DNA of 17,190 nt. It comes from CS4-C045 sp964347545 (GTDB lineage: Bacteria > Planctomycetota > Planctomycetia > Pirellulales > UBA7805). Shown in pieces: positions 13,966 through 17,190 of this stretch; the stretch's first letter is position 1, and each line of letters starts with the position of its first letter. The notes below the pieces were generated by a model. The model had not been told where the DNA came from, did no database searches, and saw nothing but the letters and a program-made list of their open reading frames with translations. The DNA is taken from the NCBI GenBank assembly GCA_964347545.1, contig CAYFZZ010000301.1, positions 1 to 17,190 of the forward strand. Direction: 5' to 3'. Position numbers and translations under genes: made by a program.

Positions 13966-15375
13966 ATGACGATTGAGATTAAAGTTCCGGATTTGGGTGA
14001 CGGCATTGATGCGGGGGATGTGCTGAGCGTGTTGGTCCGCGAGGGGGATCAGATCGCGGCCGAGCAGGGGATTGTCGAACTGGAAACGGACAAGGCGGTG
14101 GCGGAAGTGCCCAGCCCCCAGGCGGGACGGGTGGTGAAGATCCATGTCCAGAACGGCCAGACGGTCAGCGAGGGGACGCCGTTGATCACGTTGGAGCCGA
14201 TGGGCGCGGCCCCGGCGGCTCCCCACACACCGGCTAAGGCAGAAGCCCCGGCCGCAGCCGAGCCCCCCCCTCCGGCAGAGGCCCCTGCTCCGGCAGAGGC
14301 CCCTGCCGAGCCGGTTGTCGAGGTCCCGCCGCCGGCCCCCTCACCGGTTTCGCCGCCGGCCGCGCCGGTGGGAAGCCCGCCCGCGGGCTCGGCGGTCGAG
14401 CCTCCGGTGGCTGGGGGCGGGGGCGCACCGGGGGGGCTCGCCGCCGCCGGTCCGGCCATCCGCCGTCTGGCCCGCGAAGTGGGGATTGAGCTGTCGCAGG
14501 TTACCGGGTCGGGGCCCCAAGGCCGCATCACCCGCGAGGACGTCATGGCCGCCGTCCGCTCGGCGGCCCAGGGAGCGGCCAGTGGGGCGGCGGCCGAGCC
14601 GTCGGCGGCTGCCCCGGCTGGCGGGACGGACGAGACGGTAGTGCCGACCGGCACGCCCGGCAGCGACGCTTGGGGCCCGATCATTACCGATCGCGTCAGT
14701 AAGATTCGCGCCACGATTGCCACCAACATGGCTCGTTCCAAAGCGACCGCCCCCCACGTGACGAATTTCGACGACGCGGACATCACCGAGCTGGAAGAGA
14801 TACGCCAGTCCAGCAAGGCGGACTATGCCCAGATGGGGATCAAGCTGACCACCCTCCCCTTCCTGCTCAAGGCCGTAGCCCTCTGCCTCCGGCGACACCC
14901 GATGATCAACGCCGCCCTGGACCTGGACAACGGACAGATCATCTACAAGCAGTACGTCAATCTGGGGGTGGCCGTCGACACGCCGCGAGGGCTGATGGTG
15001 CCGGTCATTCGCCACGCGGATCAGATGCGGATCCCGGCCATTGCCGGTGCCCTGGCGGAAATTGCCGAACAAGCGCGGACCAGCAAGATCACGGTCGATC
15101 AGATGCGGGGAGGGACGTTCACTATCAGCAACCTGGGCGCCATCGGCGGTACCTACTCGACGCCGGTGATCAACGTCCCGGAAGTGGCCATCCTGCTGGT
15201 GGGACGAGCTCGGAAGATGCCGGTGGTCGTCGGCGACCAGATCCTGCCCCGCCTGATGATGCCGCTCAGCCTCTCCTACGACCACCGCCTGGTCGACGGC
15301 GCCGCGGCGGCCAGGTTCTTGAACGACGTGAAGGGCTACCTCGAAGCGCCCGGCCGGCTGTTGCTGGCCCCCTGA
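13966..15375 (+). CDS. aceF: Dihydrolipoamide acetyltransferase (E2) of pyruvate dehydrogenase
   Basis: A 469-residue E2 core protein that transfers acetyl from E1 to CoA. It has one lipoyl domain (residues 1-78) with the modified lysine in ELETDKAVAEVP (Lys43). A long Pro/Ala/Glu linker (80-155) includes a PAEAPA duplication. The peripheral-subunit-binding domain is at 162-198 (AIRRLAREVGIELSQVTGSG, then GRITREDVMAAV). A second short linker precedes the catalytic domain (about 238-469), with TISNLGAIGGTYSTPVIN and the active site LSYDHRLVDGAAAARFL (His440, Asp444). The pyruvate-type assignment rests on the aceE neighbour. I chose ATG 13966 as the start of the lipoyl strand MTIEIKVPDLG; GTG codons inside the heptamer array are in frame but would only add repeat-encoded residues. 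E1 and E2 are likely co-transcribed. Confidence 0.95.
   Translation: MTIEIKVPDLGDGIDAGDVLSVLVREGDQIAAEQGIVELETDKAVAEVPSPQAGRVVKIHVQNGQTVSEGTPLITLEPMGAAPAAPHTPAKAEAPAAAEPPPPAEAPAPAEAPAEPVVEVPPPAPSPVSPPAAPVGSPPAGSAVEPPVAGGGGAPGGLAAAGPAIRRLAREVGIELSQVTGSGPQGRITREDVMAAVRSAAQGAASGAAAEPSAAAPAGGTDETVVPTGTPGSDAWGPIITDRVSKIRATIATNMARSKATAPHVTNFDDADITELEEIRQSSKADYAQMGIKLTTLPFLLKAVALCLRRHPMINAALDLDNGQIIYKQYVNLGVAVDTPRGLMVPVIRHADQMRIPAIAGALAEIAEQARTSKITVDQMRGGTFTISNLGAIGGTYSTPVINVPEVAILLVGRARKMPVVVGDQILPRLMMPLSLSYDHRLVDGAAAARFLNDVKGYLEAPGRLLLAP
14271..14306 (+). repeat. 18-bp perfect tandem duplication in the aceF linker
   Basis: The 18-mer TCCGGCAGAGGCCCCTGC occurs twice back to back (14271-14288 and 14289-14306) and encodes two PAEAPA units in the flexible linker between the lipoyl and subunit-binding domains. 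Identity at DNA level suggests a recent duplication that lengthened the swinging arm by six residues. Confidence 0.85.
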
Positions 15376-15389
15376 CTTTGGCCGAGCCT

Positions 15390-15401
15390 CCCCGGCCGGG
15401 G
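15390..15401. terminator. GC palindrome after aceF, possible terminator hairpin
   Basis: CCCCGGCCGGGG is a perfect 12-nt palindrome located 15 nt after the aceF stop, in the 101-nt spacer between convergent genes. It could form a hairpin on either transcript, but no T-run follows and the loop would be tight. The same spacer also holds GGGACCGGGGTCCC (15453-15466). The evidence is weak. Confidence 0.25.
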
Positions 15402-15476
15402 GACGACGTCATCCCGCCGTGACTTTACCGATGGCCTGGCGAGATCGGTTTCGGGACCGGGGTCCCTGCAGCTGAC

Positions 15477-15731
15477 TTACGGCAGATGGCGGAGGCTGGA
15501 CCAGATGGCCAGGGCGAACAGGGCCAGGATCACCACCGCCGTCCACCACCAGAGGGGTGCCAGCTGGTGGTGGTGGGTGATGTAGTTGCCGCAGGCGGGA
15601 CACTGGGGCGCGTCTTCGTAAACGTCTGCTCCGCATTGGGGACAGGGGATGGTATCCGCTTCCAGCCCCTCGTCGTCCTCGCCGCGCTCAAAATCGTCGT
15701 CACCATCCAGCTCATCCCACTCGCTCGGCAT
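15477..15731 (-). CDS. Zinc-ribbon protein with one C-terminal TM helix
   Basis: An 84-residue protein. A very acidic N-terminus (SEWDELDGDDDFERGEDDEG, 3-22) is followed by a zinc ribbon, CPQCGADVYEDAPQCPACGN (Cys30, Cys33, Cys44, Cys47), and a single hydrophobic helix, LWWWTAVVILALFALAIW (about 60-77). The ribbon would face the cytoplasm or periplasm depending on topology; no function is known to me. A strong ribosome site, GGAGGAGG, directly precedes ATG 15731. The gene begins 25 nt after the smpB stop on the same strand, so it is probably co-transcribed with smpB. Small zinc-ribbon/TM proteins of this form are familiar from planctomycete genomes, but the role in any smpB-linked process is unproven. 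Confidence 0.85.
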   Translation of the reverse strand: MPSEWDELDGDDDFERGEDDEGLEADTIPCPQCGADVYEDAPQCPACGNYITHHHQLAPLWWWTAVVILALFALAIWSSLRHLP

Positions 15732-15756
15732 CGCCTCCTCCGTCTGTCCCTGCGGA

Positions 15757-16251
15757 TCACCGGCCGCGGAGGGCGCGGGCCATATCTCGCTGGACGGTCT
15801 CCTTTTTCATTTTTTCCCGCTTGTCGTACAGTTTGCGACCACGGCCGATGCCCATCAAAACCTTGGCTCGGCCCTTTTTGAAATACATCTTCAGCGGCAC
15901 CAGGGTGAGGCCCCGCTCGTACGCCTTGCTGGCGAATTTTTTGATCTCGCGGCGGTGCATCAGCAGCTTCCGCGGTCGGCGGGGGTCGTGGTTCAGGACG
16001 TTCGCCTGTTCGTATTCGGCGATGTCGCAGCCGACCAGCCAGACTTCGTCGTCACGGACGCGGCCGTAGGCCTCTTCGATGGAGACCTTGCCGTTGCGAA
16101 GGCTTTTGACTTCGCTGCCGACCAGCGCGATACCGCATTCCAGGGTTTCGAGGATCTCGTACTGCCGACGAGCGCGGCGATTTTCCGTAATCCGCTTCTC
16201 GTTTTTCGGCTCGGCCGCTGCCCCAGATTTCTGTTTCGATTTCTTGGCCAT
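15757..16251 (-). CDS. smpB: SsrA-binding protein SmpB
   Basis: A 164-residue protein that binds tmRNA and brings it to stalled ribosomes for trans-translation. Family signatures are visible in order: ENRRARRQYEILETLECGI (23-41), LVGSEVKSLRNGKVSIEEAY (43-62), a WLVGCDIAEYEQAN segment, NHDPRRPRKLLMHRREI (87-103), RGLTLVPLKMYFKKGRAKV (113-131) and the C-terminal GRGRKLYDKREKMKKE (136-151) that enters the mRNA channel. The N-terminus has a short Lys-rich extension (MAKKSKQKSG). ATG 16251 is chosen; GTG 16254 directly before it would add one residue. No Shine-Dalgarno is present and a promoter-like sequence ends almost at the start codon, so the message may be leaderless. I did not find an ssrA gene in the window. 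Confidence 0.96.
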   Translation of the reverse strand: MAKKSKQKSGAAAEPKNEKRITENRRARRQYEILETLECGIALVGSEVKSLRNGKVSIEEAYGRVRDDEVWLVGCDIAEYEQANVLNHDPRRPRKLLMHRREIKKFASKAYERGLTLVPLKMYFKKGRAKVLMGIGRGRKLYDKREKMKKETVQRDMARALRGR

Positions 16252-16259
16252 CACTTTTT

Positions 16260-16287
16260 ATTATCGCCACGGGGGGACCGCCGGCAA
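16260..16287 (-). promoter_or_regulatory. Candidate smpB promoter abutting the start codon
   Basis: On the minus strand TTGCCG (16287-16282, 4 of 6 to TTGACA) is followed after 16 nt by GATAAT (16265-16260, 5 of 6 to TATAAT). The expected transcription start, 6-8 nt after the -10 box, falls at 16254-16252, on the GTG/ATG start of smpB. This would give a leaderless mRNA, consistent with the missing ribosome site. Confidence 0.4.
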
Positions 16288-16340
16288 AGGCACCGTAACT
16301 ATTTTGTCGCCACGGACTGGGAGAGCGGGGAGGGTCGGCC

Positions 16341-16346
16341 TATAAT
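16341..16346 (+). promoter_or_regulatory. Consensus -10 box upstream of lipA
   Basis: A perfect TATAAT at 16341-16346 lies about 35 nt before the GTG start proposed for lipA, in a GC-rich background where chance matches are rare. The hexamer 17 nt upstream (TGGGAG, 16318-16323) is a poor -35 box. The implied transcript start near 16353 gives a leader of about 30 nt. Confidence 0.5.
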
Positions 16347-16381
16347 CTGGATGGGTTTTCGGGACATCGAGTTTTGATGCC

Positions 16382-17190
16382 GTGTTCGATCTGCCGATTG
16401 TTGGTCAAACCGAAATGCGTGGCTCAAGCACAAAGGTTGCTCAGCCCCCTGGGCGGCGGTTGCCCAACTGGCTGCGCCGCCAGATCCCGCCCGGATTCGC
16501 TCATCACGCCACGGCCAGCCTGATTGCCGAGTTGGGCCTGGAGACGGTTTGTCAGAGCGCCAAATGTCCGAATCGCAGCGAATGCTGGTCGCAAAAAACG
16601 GCCACCTTCATGATCATGGGCGACACTTGTACTCGGCCTTGCGGCTTCTGTGCGGTCGACAAGGGCCGGACGCGGCCGCTGGAAAGCGACGAGCCGCAAC
16701 GGGTTGCCGAAGCGGCGGCCCGGTTGGGATTGAAACACGTCGTAATTACCTCGGTCACACGGGATGATCTGCCCGACGGGGGAGCGGACCATTTCTACCA
16801 GAGCGTGCTGGCTGTCCGCCAGCGGACCGGCGCGAGCGTGGAGGTGCTGACACCCGATTTTGTGCATTGCAAGGACGCCGTGGAGCGGGTGGTGGCGGCG
16901 CGGCCCGAGGTCTTTAATCACAACACCGAGACCGTGCCCAGGTTGTACCCTCGTGTCCGCGGGCGGAAGTCCGACTATCGCTGGACACTTCGGCTACTGG
17001 GCGGCGTCAAGCAGCTGGACGGGCGGATCAAGACGAAGAGCGGGTTGATGCTGGGTCTGGGCGAGACGCGGGAGGAGCTGCTGGAGACGCTGGCCGACCT
17101 GTTGGACGCCGGCTGCGACTTTCTGACGCTGGGCCAGTACCTCCAGCCCTCGCCAGCTCACTTGCCAGTCGAGCGTTATGTGCCGCCGGC
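16382..17190 (+). CDS. lipA: Lipoyl synthase, C-terminus beyond the window
   Basis: An open frame continues past the window end; 269 codons are visible of an expected 290-320. LipA is the radical-SAM enzyme that inserts two sulfurs into octanoyl groups on lipoyl domains such as AceF. Both iron-sulfur sites are clear. The auxiliary cluster motif is CQSAKCPNRSEC (Cys57, Cys62, Cys68, counting from GTG) and the radical-SAM motif is CTRPCGFC (Cys83, Cys87, Cys90). Conserved VVITSVTRDDLPDGGA, EVLTPDF, FNHNTETVPRLYPRVRG, KSGLMLGLGE and LTLGQYLQPS follow. The final RSSY motif is not reached. The start is uncertain: GTG 16382 gives MFDLPIVGQTE before RRLPNWLRR, while ATG 16415 would drop 11 residues; neither has a good ribosome site. 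It is divergent from smpB. Confidence 0.95.
   Translation, partial: MFDLPIVGQTEMRGSSTKVAQPPGRRLPNWLRRQIPPGFAHHATASLIAELGLETVCQSAKCPNRSECWSQKTATFMIMGDTCTRPCGFCAVDKGRTRPLESDEPQRVAEAAARLGLKHVVITSVTRDDLPDGGADHFYQSVLAVRQRTGASVEVLTPDFVHCKDAVERVVAARPEVFNHNTETVPRLYPRVRGRKSDYRWTLRLLGGVKQLDGRIKTKSGLMLGLGETREELLETLADLLDAGCDFLTLGQYLQPSPAHLPVERYVPP

Noticed and set aside
1..17190. Search by eye for CRISPR arrays, tRNA genes, intact insertion sequences or phage genes
   Set aside because: None seen. The repeats present are short (7, 16, 18 and 30 bp) and explained by spacer, linker or coding duplications.

Overview
The window is GC-rich bacterial chromosome, most likely from a member of the Planctomycetota (order Pirellulales is my best guess, from gene content only). 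Pointers are a secreted 3-keto-disaccharide hydrolase (DUF1080) protein, a small exported tyrosine-rich 'YYAP' repeat protein, a zinc-ribbon/single-TM protein next to smpB, a C-free heptamer repeat in a spacer, and many short transcription units on alternating strands. I see no rRNA, tRNA, CRISPR array, phage or intact insertion sequence.

Left part (1-6600), a probable lysine-catabolism neighbourhood. On the minus strand a small membrane-anchored ORF, an ALDH7/antiquitin-type aldehyde dehydrogenase and a DUF2007 protein (cut by the window edge) form a tight unit with 10-nt gaps. Two plus-strand genes follow, a metallophosphoesterase and an exported DUF1080 protein. Then a minus-strand saccharopine dehydrogenase / lysine 6-dehydrogenase-like enzyme sits divergent from a 457-residue protein that I read as an undescribed HPPD-like two-module VOC dioxygenase. 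Together these suggest lysine -> piperideine-6-carboxylate/aminoadipate semialdehyde -> 2-aminoadipate -> (transaminase, not in the window) 2-oxoadipate -> oxidative decarboxylation by the VOC enzyme.

Middle (6600-7950): the YYAP repeat protein, then about 790 nt with no convincing gene apart from a weak acidic ORF.

Right-middle (7945-15375): a pyruvate dehydrogenase cluster, with E3 (lpdA), then glpD, then E1 (aceE) and E2 (aceF). glpD interrupts the E3-E1-E2 order and is bracketed by GGGGTCAGG-type motifs in opposite orientation. A heptamer repeat made of Shine-Dalgarno-like units fills the aceE-aceF gap.

Right end (15477-17190): minus-strand smpB and the zinc-ribbon membrane protein, and divergently the start of lipA, which runs off the window. 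LipA makes the lipoyl cofactor that AceF carries and LpdA reoxidises, so the right half is largely about lipoyl-dependent pyruvate oxidation.

All functions are read from sequence motifs and recalled family knowledge; no database search was run.
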